A stretch of 64,000 nucleotides of DNA from an uncultured Desulfovibrio sp. (lineage in GTDB: Bacteria > Desulfobacterota > Desulfovibrionia > Desulfovibrionales > Desulfovibrionaceae), in assembly GCA_900541395.1 (NCBI GenBank), contig UQJT01000001.1:1-64000 (forward strand), written 5' to 3'. This document shows, piece after piece, positions 50,702-58,938 of this stretch (position 1 is its first letter; each line of letters opens with the position of its first letter). The translations under genes and the position numbers were made by a program. The notes beneath the pieces were generated by a model that worked only from the letters and a program-made list of their open reading frames with translations, searched no databases and had not been told where the DNA came from.

Positions 50702-51189
50702 GAGTGAGACTCTTCCTGTTTCAGGACAAACAACACCATCAGCCTGCGGGGCTTTGACACAGGGGAGCAGCAAGATGGATATACCAGCTTGCGGCACCAC
50801 ATGTCGCCGCAATGTCAGTAGGCTTCGACCGACGTCGGCTCCGCTTCGGGAGCGACCTTAGAGCATGTTGCTTTTGAAATTGTCCCATTTCAAAAGCGGC
50901 GCTGCCGTCATTTCGCCTGAAAAGCATGGTTTTCAGGCTGGCGCGGGCGGCCGCTCCCTCGGCCGCCGGTGCGCTTGCCGCCTTCAACAGTAAACCGCTC
51001 TAGAGACCGCTCCGCATCGCTGCTCTCGATGCCGCCTTCCTTGACCACCGGCGTGAGCGCAGCGAACTTGGAGCGAGGGCGCGGTCAGGCTTTGCCTGCC
51101 GCGCATGGTCACGAACGACGAGCTGAAGCATGTTGCGGGAGCCGTCGTTCAAGATTCGCCACGCTCGCGGCTCCGCAGGTTGAAGGGGA
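50702..51189. other. Non-coding region with inverted repeats
   Basis: 488 bp with no supportable gene. Two perfect hairpins are seen: GCTTTTGAAAT/ATTTCAAAAGC (50870-50897) and GCCTGAAAA/TTTTCAGGC (50921-50942). The rest is GC-rich with no long frame that looks like protein. Likely intergenic repeat material. Confidence 0.55.
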
Positions 51190-52701
51190 TTACCACACCA
51201 TTTCCAGCAGGGTACGCACACCGAAGCCGGACGCGCCCTTGGCGTTGATCGGGGATTCGGTGTTGTCGGTGGCGGCGATGTCGAGATGAGCCCAGGGCGT
51301 ACCGGGCTTGACGAACTGCTTGAGAAACCAGGCCGCATGCAACGCTCCGCCCTCGCGCGGGCCGGAATTGAGCATGTCGGCCACGTTGCTTTTCATGGCC
51401 TCCTTGCTCGTATCCCAGATGGGCAGCCGCCACGAGCGTTCGCCCAGGCGTTTGCCCGTCTCGAACAGGGCGGCGGCCAAGGCGTCGTCGTCGCAGAACA
51501 AGCCGGCGGCATCTTTGCCCAAGGCCACCACGCAGGCCCCGGTCAGAGTGGCGATATCCACCAGCAGGGCCGGTTCGCGGCCGTCCTGGCCGTAATCCAG
51601 AGCATCGGCCAAAATCAGGCGACCTTCGGCGTCGGTGTTGGTGATCTCGATGGACGCGCCCGACCGGGCGATGACGATATCGCCGGGACGGGTGGCGTTG
51701 CCGCCGGGCATGTTTTCCGTGCAGGGCATGAGGCCCAGCACGGGCCGCGAGGGCCGCCGGTGCGGAGCCAGTTGGGCCAGAGCTTCGAACACGCCGAGCA
51801 CGGCGGCCGCGCCGGACATATCGCCTTTCATTTCGGCCATGCCCGCCGAGGGCTTGATGCTGATGCCTCCGCTGTCGAAGGTGACGCCTTTGCCCACCAA
51901 CACCACGGGCTGTTCGCTCTCCGTACCCTCGGGGATATATTCCAACACCACCAGCCGGGGCTCCTGCCGCGCGCCGCGGGCCACGGCCAGAAAAGCGCCC
52001 ATACGCTCGGCCTCCAGCTCAGCCGGACCCAAGGCCCGAAACTTCATACCGCCCCGCTCGGCCACCGCGCGCGCCGCCTCGGCAAAGGTCGTGGGAGTGA
52101 CCACATTGGCCGGTCCGTTGGCCAGATCGCGGGCCAGGCGCAAGCCTGCCGCCTCGGCTTCTCCCAGGCGTACGGCGTCGCGCACGGCGTCAGGCGCGAA
52201 TTCGTCGTCCACCAGCAGAAACAGCCGTGCCGGATCGGCGGGCAGTTCGGCCCTGTCGGACAGCCAGCGATCATAACGGTATAACCCCAACAGGGCGGCC
52301 AGCACCACCTCGCGCGCCAGGGCGGCAAGGTCTCTGTCCAGGACGGGAGCCACCCGCCCCAAAGACGCCAGATCGATACCCACATCGGCGGCGCCCTGCT
52401 CGCGGCACAGGCGGACGGCGCCGCCCACGGCATAGCGCAAATCGACGGCCGTCAACGCCTCACGCCGCCCCAGCCCTACGGCCTGCACACGGGGAATGTC
52501 CATGGCCGGAGGCCCATACAAGGTCGTCAGTTCACGCTTTTTGCCTTTGAAATCGCGCCAGGCCGGAGCGATGCCCAGCCAGGGGGCCGCCTGCTCCAGC
52601 ACGTGGCAGGCCTCGTCCGGACCTTCACCTTCAAACACAAAGGTCAGCACGGCCTCGGCTTTCCAGGCGGAAGGTCCGCCGGTCTGAAAACGTATATCCA
52701 T
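51190..52701 (-). CDS. pepA: Leucyl aminopeptidase (M17)
   Basis: 503-aa M17 zinc aminopeptidase. Metal and catalytic segments are present: VLVGKGVTFDSGGISIKPS, GDMSGAAAVLG, and the signature NTDAEGRLILADAL. The N-terminal domain is weakly conserved as usual. I place the start at ATG 52701, preceded by GGAGG; an ATG five codons earlier contains that site. It removes N-terminal residues from peptides in the cytoplasm. Confidence 0.93.
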   Translation of the reverse strand: MDIRFQTGGPSAWKAEAVLTFVFEGEGPDEACHVLEQAAPWLGIAPAWRDFKGKKRELTTLYGPPAMDIPRVQAVGLGRREALTAVDLRYAVGGAVRLCREQGAADVGIDLASLGRVAPVLDRDLAALAREVVLAALLGLYRYDRWLSDRAELPADPARLFLLVDDEFAPDAVRDAVRLGEAEAAGLRLARDLANGPANVVTPTTFAEAARAVAERGGMKFRALGPAELEAERMGAFLAVARGARQEPRLVVLEYIPEGTESEQPVVLVGKGVTFDSGGISIKPSAGMAEMKGDMSGAAAVLGVFEALAQLAPHRRPSRPVLGLMPCTENMPGGNATRPGDIVIARSGASIEITNTDAEGRLILADALDYGQDGREPALLVDIATLTGACVVALGKDAAGLFCDDDALAAALFETGKRLGERSWRLPIWDTSKEAMKSNVADMLNSGPREGGALHAAWFLKQFVKPGTPWAHLDIAATDNTESPINAKGASGFGVRTLLEMVW

Positions 52702-52737
52702 AAAATATGCCTCCATAATGAATACTCACTGATCTCG

Positions 52738-53574
52738 TCAAAGTCCCACGGCCCGCCGCAACGCGGCCACCTCGTTCCCGCACAGAGGACGCACGCCCCC
52801 GGCGGGCAACTCGCCCAGGCGCAGAGGCCCCTGAGCCACCCGGCGCAGGCGCAGAACGGTCAGCCCCAGATCGCGACACATACGCCGTATCTGGCGGTTG
52901 AGCCCCTGGTGCAGGGTCAGCCGCAGCAGAACGCCGGGTTCGCGCCCCGGACGGACGTCGCTCACCACTTCCGCCTCCACCGGGGCCAGGCGTTCTCCCT
53001 CGGCCAGGGTCATGCCCCGGCGCATGGTTTCCAGCGCCTTGGGCAACGCGCCCGCGCCGGATTCGGGCCTCACCCGCACTTCATACACCCGGGGCAGATG
53101 CCAGCGGGGATGGGAGAGCCGATGGGCCAGATCGCCGTCGTCGGTAAGCAGCAGCAACCCTTCGGAAAAAAAGTCGAGCCGTCCCACAGGGTACAGGCGG
53201 CGTCCGTTCCACGGCGGCGGCACCAGATCGAGCACGGTGCGCCGTCCTTCGGGGTCGCGGGCCGTGGACACCACGCCCACGGGCTTGTGCAACATAAGCC
53301 AACAGGGTTCGGAACGCTCTCCCGTCGCTCCGCGCAGGACCACGGGGCGTCCGTTCACCTCGACCGCATCCCGGCCGGGTCGCACCCGCAGACCGGGACT
53401 GTCCGCCCGACATCCGTTGACGCGCACCGCGCCGGAAAAAACAAGCTCGTCGGCCTTGCGCCGCGAGCACAACCCGGCGTCGGCCAGGGCCTTGTTCAGG
53501 CGCACGCCTTCGCCGCCCGCTTCCGGCCCTGCGGGCGGAACGACGCGGGCCGCGCCGCGACCGGGCCTGCTCAC
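52738..53574 (-). CDS. RsuA/RluB-family pseudouridine synthase
   Basis: 278-aa rRNA pseudouridine synthase. An S4 RNA-binding domain (RLNKALADAGLCSRRKADEL) leads into the catalytic segment PVGRLDFFSEGLLLLT with the active Asp, and HQGLNRQIRRMCRDLG. Start GTG 53574 overlaps the yedF stop by four bases (GTGA), so the two are coupled. Acts on 16S or 23S rRNA; which site cannot be told by eye. Confidence 0.88.
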   Translation of the reverse strand: MSRPGRGAARVVPPAGPEAGGEGVRLNKALADAGLCSRRKADELVFSGAVRVNGCRADSPGLRVRPGRDAVEVNGRPVVLRGATGERSEPCWLMLHKPVGVVSTARDPEGRRTVLDLVPPPWNGRRLYPVGRLDFFSEGLLLLTDDGDLAHRLSHPRWHLPRVYEVRVRPESGAGALPKALETMRRGMTLAEGERLAPVEAEVVSDVRPGREPGVLLRLTLHQGLNRQIRRMCRDLGLTVLRLRRVAQGPLRLGELPAGGVRPLCGNEVAALRRAVGL

Positions 53575-54185
53575 GGCCGGATGACCTTGTCGGCCACGTG
53601 CAGACTGGTCACGATGTCGAGCATGTTGGTGGTGCTCCCCACCTGCTTGCGTTCCAACAAACCGTAGTGGTCGAGGCAGGTGCCGCAGACCAGGATGGAT
53701 ACGCCCGCCGCTTCCAGGGTCTGCAGCTTTTCCAAAGCCGGTCCCCCGGCGCTCAGCTTTACGCCGCCGTTGACCAGCACGATACGCCACAGATCGGAGC
53801 CCAGTTCGGATAGGGAGCCCAGAAAATTGACCATGAGTCGCGCGCCCAGGTCCTCATCGCCCCGTCCCAGGGTTTCGGTGGGGATGAAGACCAGCACCTT
53901 GCCGGAAACCGAGCCGAGGGAGGAGCAGGCGGCGGGCGCAGAGGAGGGGGCGGAAGAGGAGGCGGCCGCTTCGTCCCGCACGGCGCTCAGACGCCAGACG
54001 GCGTCGCCTTCTCGACGGGAATCCACGGTCCAACCCCGGCCGGACAAAAACACGCTCACGTTTTCCACAGCGGCCGGGTTGTCCACCAGCACTTCCAGAA
54101 CAGCCCCGTTCACGGTCGCCAACCAATCGCGGCAACGGATCACGGGTTCAGGGCAGGGAAGCCCCCGGCAATCGAGTACATTCAT
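53571..54185 (-). CDS. yedF: Sulfurtransferase-like selenium metabolism protein YedF
   Basis: 204-aa two-domain protein. The N-terminal TusA-type domain shows LDCRGLPCPEPVIRC; the C-terminal DsrE-like part shows VLVFIPTETLGRGDEDLGARL, LVNGGVKL and VCGTCLDHYGL. This layout is that of YedF, linked to selenium metabolism. A serine/alanine-rich linker joins the domains. ATG 54185 follows GGGAGGAG. Confidence 0.9.
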   Translation of the reverse strand: MNVLDCRGLPCPEPVIRCRDWLATVNGAVLEVLVDNPAAVENVSVFLSGRGWTVDSRREGDAVWRLSAVRDEAAASSSAPSSAPAACSSLGSVSGKVLVFIPTETLGRGDEDLGARLMVNFLGSLSELGSDLWRIVLVNGGVKLSAGGPALEKLQTLEAAGVSILVCGTCLDHYGLLERKQVGSTTNMLDIVTSLHVADKVIRP

Positions 54186-54510
54186 GAATAAACTCCTCCC
54201 GGTCGGGTGGCGAAAAAAAGACGGCCGGGCGCGAGAGCGGCCGAAACCGGGCGTACAGCCCGTCAAGCGCCCGAAAAAGGCTGCGCGGGACACTGGCACC
54301 TTGGAATAATGTAAGTTATAGTGGATGACGTCAAGGGGATTTCCCCCGCCCGGCCCGGCCGGATATCTCTTTCTCATTCCAGCGCGCATGAGCATTTTTT
54401 TGTTGTCTCCAAGCCCGCGGCGGCCGCTGTCCGCCTTCCCGCCCCCCGCCGCCGGGGCGAACTTTTCCCGGCCGCTCCAAGCGCGCCGCGCCCCCGGCCG
54501 GAGCTGAGCC
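54186..54510. other. Divergent promoter region
   Basis: 325 bp between yedF (minus) and the DUF374 gene (plus). GC-rich at both ends, with an AT-richer strip at 54296-54335 where promoters are likely. No gene seen. Confidence 0.5.
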
Positions 54511-55167
54511 ATGCGCGTCCCCGTATCTTTTTCCGCCCCGGTCGTGCATGGCCTGTACCGCGCCGTATGCGGCTCGTTGCGTTTCCACGAGCACAACCGC
54601 CACTGGCTGGACGAGCTGAACGCCAGGGGCGAACGCATGGTCTTCTGCCTGTGGCACGATGAAATGGTGCCCCTGATGCGCATGCAGAAACAGCTCGACA
54701 TCGTGACCGTAGTCAGCCCCAGCCGCGACGGCGAACTGCTGGCCGCCGTTCTGGAAAAACTGGGGCTGCGCACGGTGCGCGGGTCGAGCACGCGCGGAGG
54801 AGCCAAGGCCCTGCTGGGCGCGGCCCGTCTGATGCGCAGGCAGGGCGTGCACGCCTGCATTACCGTGGACGGCCCGGCGGGCCCGCGGCATAAGGCCAAG
54901 GACGGCGCGTTCTTTCTGGCTCGCCACGCCGATGCGTATATCGCGCCCGTGCGTCTGGTCATGAGCCCGGCCCTGCGCATTCCCTCCTGGGACCGCCTTC
55001 AGATTCCCCTGCCCCTCGGCCGGGTGACCGTGCTCCACGGTCAACCCTGGAAGCCCGATGTCCCTGAATTGACGCCCGAGGCCCTGGCGGCGGACCGCGC
55101 CCGTCTGGAAGCGGAATTGGCCGCCCTGGCTCCCTACGTCGATGGCGCGGCCGGAGGCGAAGCGTGA
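54511..55167 (+). CDS. DUF374 lysophospholipid acyltransferase-like protein
   Basis: 218-aa protein with a DUF374 domain (LPLAT-like). FCLWHDEMVPLM resembles the acyltransferase His-x4-Asp box, followed by VVSPSRDGELLAAVLEKLG, RGSSTRGGAKALL and TVDGPAGPRHKAKDGAFFLA. Found commonly beside LpxL-type genes, as here, where the two overlap by four bases (GTGA). Likely helps in lipid A or phospholipid acylation at the inner membrane. Confidence 0.82.
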   Translation: MRVPVSFSAPVVHGLYRAVCGSLRFHEHNRHWLDELNARGERMVFCLWHDEMVPLMRMQKQLDIVTVVSPSRDGELLAAVLEKLGLRTVRGSSTRGGAKALLGAARLMRRQGVHACITVDGPAGPRHKAKDGAFFLARHADAYIAPVRLVMSPALRIPSWDRLQIPLPLGRVTVLHGQPWKPDVPELTPEALAADRARLEAELAALAPYVDGAAGGEA

Positions 55168-56078
55168 GCGCCTCCTCCGGCCTGACGCCGGGCCAGCGCC
55201 TGCGGCTCGGTCTGATGAACCGGGGAGCCTCGGCCCTGGGCCTGCTGGGGTTCGGCGGCCTGGAAAGCCTGGGGGCGGGCCTGGGCCGCCTGATGTGGGC
55301 CTGCCTGCCCTGGCGGCGGGAACTGGCCACGCGCAACGTCGCGCGTCATATGGGCGTTGCGGAGGACAAAGCACGGGAGATAGCCCGGCAGAGCTTCCGC
55401 CACACCGGTCGTTCCTTTACGGAAATTCTGCTCACCGACCGCTTCGGCGTGGACTCGCCCCGCCTGCGCTTCGCGCGGCCCGACCTGTGGCGGGCCCTGA
55501 GCGAATCCACGCGCCCCATTGTGGCGACCACGGCGCATATCGGAGCCTGGGAACTGCTGGCCTCGCTGCTGGGGCAAATTTACGCCCCGCCCCGGCCGCG
55601 CATGGTGGTGGTGCGGCGTTACCCCGATCCGGCGGTGCAGGCCTTCATCACCGCCCGCCGCGAAGCCGGCGGCGCGACCATGATCGGCCATCGCACGGTG
55701 GCCGCGGCCGTGCTCAAAGCTTTGCGCCGGAACGGCATAGTGGCGTTTCTGGTGGATCACCACGCCCTGCGCAGCGAGGCCCTGTTCCTGCCCTTTCTGG
55801 GCCAGGACGCCGCCGTAAACATGGGGCCCGCCCTCCTGGCCGTGCGGGCCGGGGCGCTGTTGTGGCCCATCTTCTTGCTGCGGGACGGCCGAGACTATGT
55901 GGTGCACCAGGAAACGCCCCTGGATACCGCCGCCCTGACGGGCGGCCGGGAAGAAAAAGTGCGGACGGCCGCCCTGTTCTATACCGGCGCGGTGGAACGC
56001 ATCGTCCGCGCTTATCCAGCCCAGTGGTTCTGGATGCACAATCGCTGGAAGACCGACGCCGACGGCGCCCCCTTGTAG
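55164..56078 (+). CDS. LpxL/HtrB-family lipid A acyltransferase
   Basis: 304-aa lysophospholipid/lipid A acyltransferase. The H-x5-E box is TTAHIGAWELLASLLG, followed by RRYPDPAVQAFITARREAGG, GIVAFLVDHHAL and a C-terminal WFWMHNRWKT. It adds a secondary acyl chain to lipid A in the inner membrane. Start GTG 55164 overlaps the previous stop. Which acyl chain is used is not readable. Confidence 0.88.
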   Translation: MSASSGLTPGQRLRLGLMNRGASALGLLGFGGLESLGAGLGRLMWACLPWRRELATRNVARHMGVAEDKAREIARQSFRHTGRSFTEILLTDRFGVDSPRLRFARPDLWRALSESTRPIVATTAHIGAWELLASLLGQIYAPPRPRMVVVRRYPDPAVQAFITARREAGGATMIGHRTVAAAVLKALRRNGIVAFLVDHHALRSEALFLPFLGQDAAVNMGPALLAVRAGALLWPIFLLRDGRDYVVHQETPLDTAALTGGREEKVRTAALFYTGAVERIVRAYPAQWFWMHNRWKTDADGAPL

Positions 56079-56303
56079 CGTCGCGCTCCGACCGGCGGCA
56101 CGCCTCACCCGACGTCTCCGCCGAACCCTCCCTCCGTGCGAAAGCCCGTTTTTTACGCCCGGGGCAAACGATCATGCGCCCGTCCTGTTTTCGCGCCTTT
56201 CACGCCTTGACAGGCTCGCGCTCGTCACGTAATCCGCAGGGCTTGATTTCCGCCCGGCCTTGCGCCGGACATATTCGTGGCAATGAGGAAGAAGGAGGGA
56301 CTT

Positions 56304-57743
56304 ATGCCGCGTTACATGTATTTTCTGTTGGCCACGGCGGCTCTCGTCGTGGGATATCTTGTGTACGGAACCATTGTGGAAAAGGTGTTCGGCGCCAGGA
56401 CTGAACGCCCCACCCCGGCCAAAACCATGGCCGACGGCGTGGACTATGTGGAAATGCATCCGGCCAAACTGTGGCTTATCCAGCTCCTGAACATCGCCGG
56501 CGTGGGTCCGGTGTTCGGCCCCATCATGGGCGCGCTGTACGGCCCGGCCGCCCTGCTGTGGATCGTGCTGGGCACCATTTTCGCCGGGGCGGTGCACGAC
56601 TATCTGTCCGGAATGCTGTCCCTCCGTTACGGCGGCGCCAACGTGCCGGATATCGTGGGCTACAACCTGGGCAACGTCGCCAAACAGGTCATGCGCGTGT
56701 TCGCCGTGGTGCTGCTGCTTCTGGTGGGCGTGGTGTTCGCCACCAGCCCGGCCACCCTGCTCGCCAAGCTCACCCCGGATTGGATGAACTTCTGGTTCTG
56801 GCTGCCGCTTATTTTCCTGTATTACTTCCTGGCCACCATTCTGCCCATCGACAAGCTTATCGGCCGCATTTATCCCCTGTTCGGCGCGCTTTTGCTGATC
56901 ATGGCCGTGGGCGTAACCGTCATGTTGTTCGTCAAGGACAGCGGCTCGTTCTACCACTGGGCGGAATGGACCAATCAGCACCCTCAGGGCCTGCCCTTGT
57001 GGCCGGTGATGTTCATCACCATCGCCTGCGGAGCCCTGTCGGGCTTTCACGCCACGCAGTCGCCCCTCATGGCCCGCTGCATGGGCAATGAAAAACAGGG
57101 GCGCTCCGTATTCTACGGAGCCATGATCGCCGAGGGCTTCATCGGCCTGGTGTGGGCCACGGTGGGCATGACCTTCTACCCCGACCCCGCCGCCCTGAAC
57201 ACCGCCATCGACGCGGGCACCGCCAGCCAGGTGGTGTATGATTCCTCGCTGGCCCTGCTCGGTCCCATCGGCGGCGTGCTGGCGATCCTGGGCGTCATCG
57301 TGCTGCCCATCACTTCGGGCGACACCGCCTTCCGCGCCGCCCGCCTGACCATCGCCGACACCCTCGGCCTGTCCCAGGTGGAACGTGCCAAGCGTCTGTA
57401 TGTGGCCGTGCCGCTGTTCGCCATCGGCATCCTGCTCTCTCAGGTGGACTTCAACGTCATCTGGCGCTACTTCGGCTGGTCCAACCAGACTCTGGCCGCC
57501 ATCGCGCTGTGGGCCGGAGCGGCCTATCTGTACCGCCGCGGTCGCTTGCACTGGATCGCCACGGCGCCCGCCGTGTTCATCACGGCCGCCAGCGTGACCT
57601 ATATCTGCTACGAGCCCAATATGGGCTTCCGCATGAGCATCGACATCTCCTACGTCATCGGCGTGGTCGCCGCCGTGGCTGCCCTGGCGGCCTTCCTGAT
57701 GCTGGGCAAAAAGGAAGTGGCCGGAGCGCCGACGGGCGTCTGA
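56304..57743 (+). CDS. cstA: CstA-family carbon starvation/pyruvate transporter
   Basis: 479-aa polytopic membrane protein of the CstA family. The start MPRYMYFLLATAALVVGYLVYG is followed by VGPVFGPIMGALYGPAALLW, GAVHDYLSGMLSLRYGG (shown in part), GALSGFHATQSPLMARCM and PITSGDTAFRAARLTIAD. It is shorter than E. coli CstA (about 700 aa) and is the compact form common in anaerobes. GAAGGAGG precedes ATG 56304. Takes up pyruvate or peptides; which one is open. Confidence 0.9.
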   Translation: MPRYMYFLLATAALVVGYLVYGTIVEKVFGARTERPTPAKTMADGVDYVEMHPAKLWLIQLLNIAGVGPVFGPIMGALYGPAALLWIVLGTIFAGAVHDYLSGMLSLRYGGANVPDIVGYNLGNVAKQVMRVFAVVLLLLVGVVFATSPATLLAKLTPDWMNFWFWLPLIFLYYFLATILPIDKLIGRIYPLFGALLLIMAVGVTVMLFVKDSGSFYHWAEWTNQHPQGLPLWPVMFITIACGALSGFHATQSPLMARCMGNEKQGRSVFYGAMIAEGFIGLVWATVGMTFYPDPAALNTAIDAGTASQVVYDSSLALLGPIGGVLAILGVIVLPITSGDTAFRAARLTIADTLGLSQVERAKRLYVAVPLFAIGILLSQVDFNVIWRYFGWSNQTLAAIALWAGAAYLYRRGRLHWIATAPAVFITAASVTYICYEPNMGFRMSIDISYVIGVVAAVAALAAFLMLGKKEVAGAPTGV

Positions 57744-57779
57744 GCTTCCTGATCCGACAAGCCGCTTCGGGCGGCATAA

Positions 57780-57809
57780 AGGCCGGAAACACGTTTGTGT
57801 TTCCGGCCT
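57780..57809. terminator. Bidirectional terminator after cstA
   Basis: Perfect 13-bp stem AGGCCGGAAACAC/GTGTTTCCGGCCT, loop GTTT. It stands between convergent cstA and the glycosyltransferase gene. The T-run after it is short on the plus strand. Confidence 0.75.
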
Positions 57810-57841
57810 GTTGTATTCGACGTTTTCACTCGGACAGTCCT

Positions 57842-58903
57842 TCAGACTTCCCGCAGCATATCCTCATACAGGCTTTCCAGCGCGCGGCAACGGGCCTCCA
57901 CCGTATAGCGGGACGACAGTTCCCGGCTACGGACCGACCAGGCGGCCCGACGTCCGGCATCGGCGCATACGGCCTCCAGCGCCCGCGTCAGTTCGTCCTC
58001 CCGGCCCGCGCGCACCAGCAGACCGTTGCCGTCCACGATGTCCGGACAGCCGCCCACATCGGTGCTGACCACGGGCAGGCCCATGCGCACGGCCTCCAAC
58101 AACGCGTTGGGCGCGGAATCCATCCCCTGAGAGGGGAAAACAAAGGCGTCGCATACCTGGAGCAGATCGCTGACATGGTCGTAATGGCCCGCCACGCGTA
58201 CCCTGTCTTCCACATGCAGTTGCCGGGCCAGCGGCAGCCAGCGCCCGGGCGTGACGCCGATCAAAAGCAATACGGCTTCGCGGGCCGCGCCCCGGGCCGC
58301 CGCAAAGGCCCGAATCAGGGCTTCCGTGCCCTTGACCGGATTGTCGTTGCCGATATTCCCCAGAACCAACCCCGCCCCGTCCAGATTCCATTCGGATCGT
58401 ACCTGCGCCGCGTCGCGCCGGGGCGTCACTCGCTCGTCGGGCACGCCGTTGGCCAATACCCGGATTTTGAAAGATGGACAGTGCCAGCGCAGGGAACGGG
58501 CGCAGGCCCGCGAATTGACCACAAAACGCCGCATGGCCGGCGACCAGTACGGCAGGGGATTGGCCGGGCGAGTGATGATGCCCCGATGGGCGGCGCAGGC
58601 CACGCCGCGCCGCCGCCAGGCCAGCCCCCACAGGGCCGTCAGTTTGACCGCCCGATTATGGAAGGCGTGCACCACGGCCGGACCGCCGCCGATCAGCGTG
58701 TCCAACGCATCCCGCCATCCGGCCTGCTTTTCGGGCAGGCGCACCCACCAGACTTCCGGATCGGGCAAACCCCACAGGGCGGAATCAGCGGGCAGGCACA
58801 GCCGGGCGTCGTGCCCCAGAGCGCGCAGGCCCGCCGTCTGATAGACGGCCTGACGCACGCCGCCGCTGAAGGTCGTGGAGGAAGTCAGGGTAAGGATGCG
58901 CAT
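57842..58903 (-). CDS. Glycosyltransferase family 4 protein
   Basis: 353-aa retaining GT-B enzyme. SGGVRQAVYQTAGLRALGH opens it; HRGIITRP and VLANGVPDERV are the acceptor side; LGNIGNDNPVKGTEALI and FPSQGMDSAPNALLEAVRMGLPVV form the donor site, with DVGGCPDIV after. Start ATG 58903. It stands alone near polA, away from the main glycan locus. Probably LPS core or similar; the substrate is not known. Confidence 0.85.
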   Translation of the reverse strand: MRILTLTSSTTFSGGVRQAVYQTAGLRALGHDARLCLPADSALWGLPDPEVWWVRLPEKQAGWRDALDTLIGGGPAVVHAFHNRAVKLTALWGLAWRRRGVACAAHRGIITRPANPLPYWSPAMRRFVVNSRACARSLRWHCPSFKIRVLANGVPDERVTPRRDAAQVRSEWNLDGAGLVLGNIGNDNPVKGTEALIRAFAAARGAAREAVLLLIGVTPGRWLPLARQLHVEDRVRVAGHYDHVSDLLQVCDAFVFPSQGMDSAPNALLEAVRMGLPVVSTDVGGCPDIVDGNGLLVRAGREDELTRALEAVCADAGRRAAWSVRSRELSSRYTVEARCRALESLYEDMLREV

Positions 58904-58938
58904 GCGACACGGCTCCGGACTGAAAGATAAAAAACAAA

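Noticed and set aside
48953..50707. 584-codon open frame opposite the M23 and TtcA-type genes
   Set aside because: Spans two real minus-strand genes; protein composition is that of a shadow frame.
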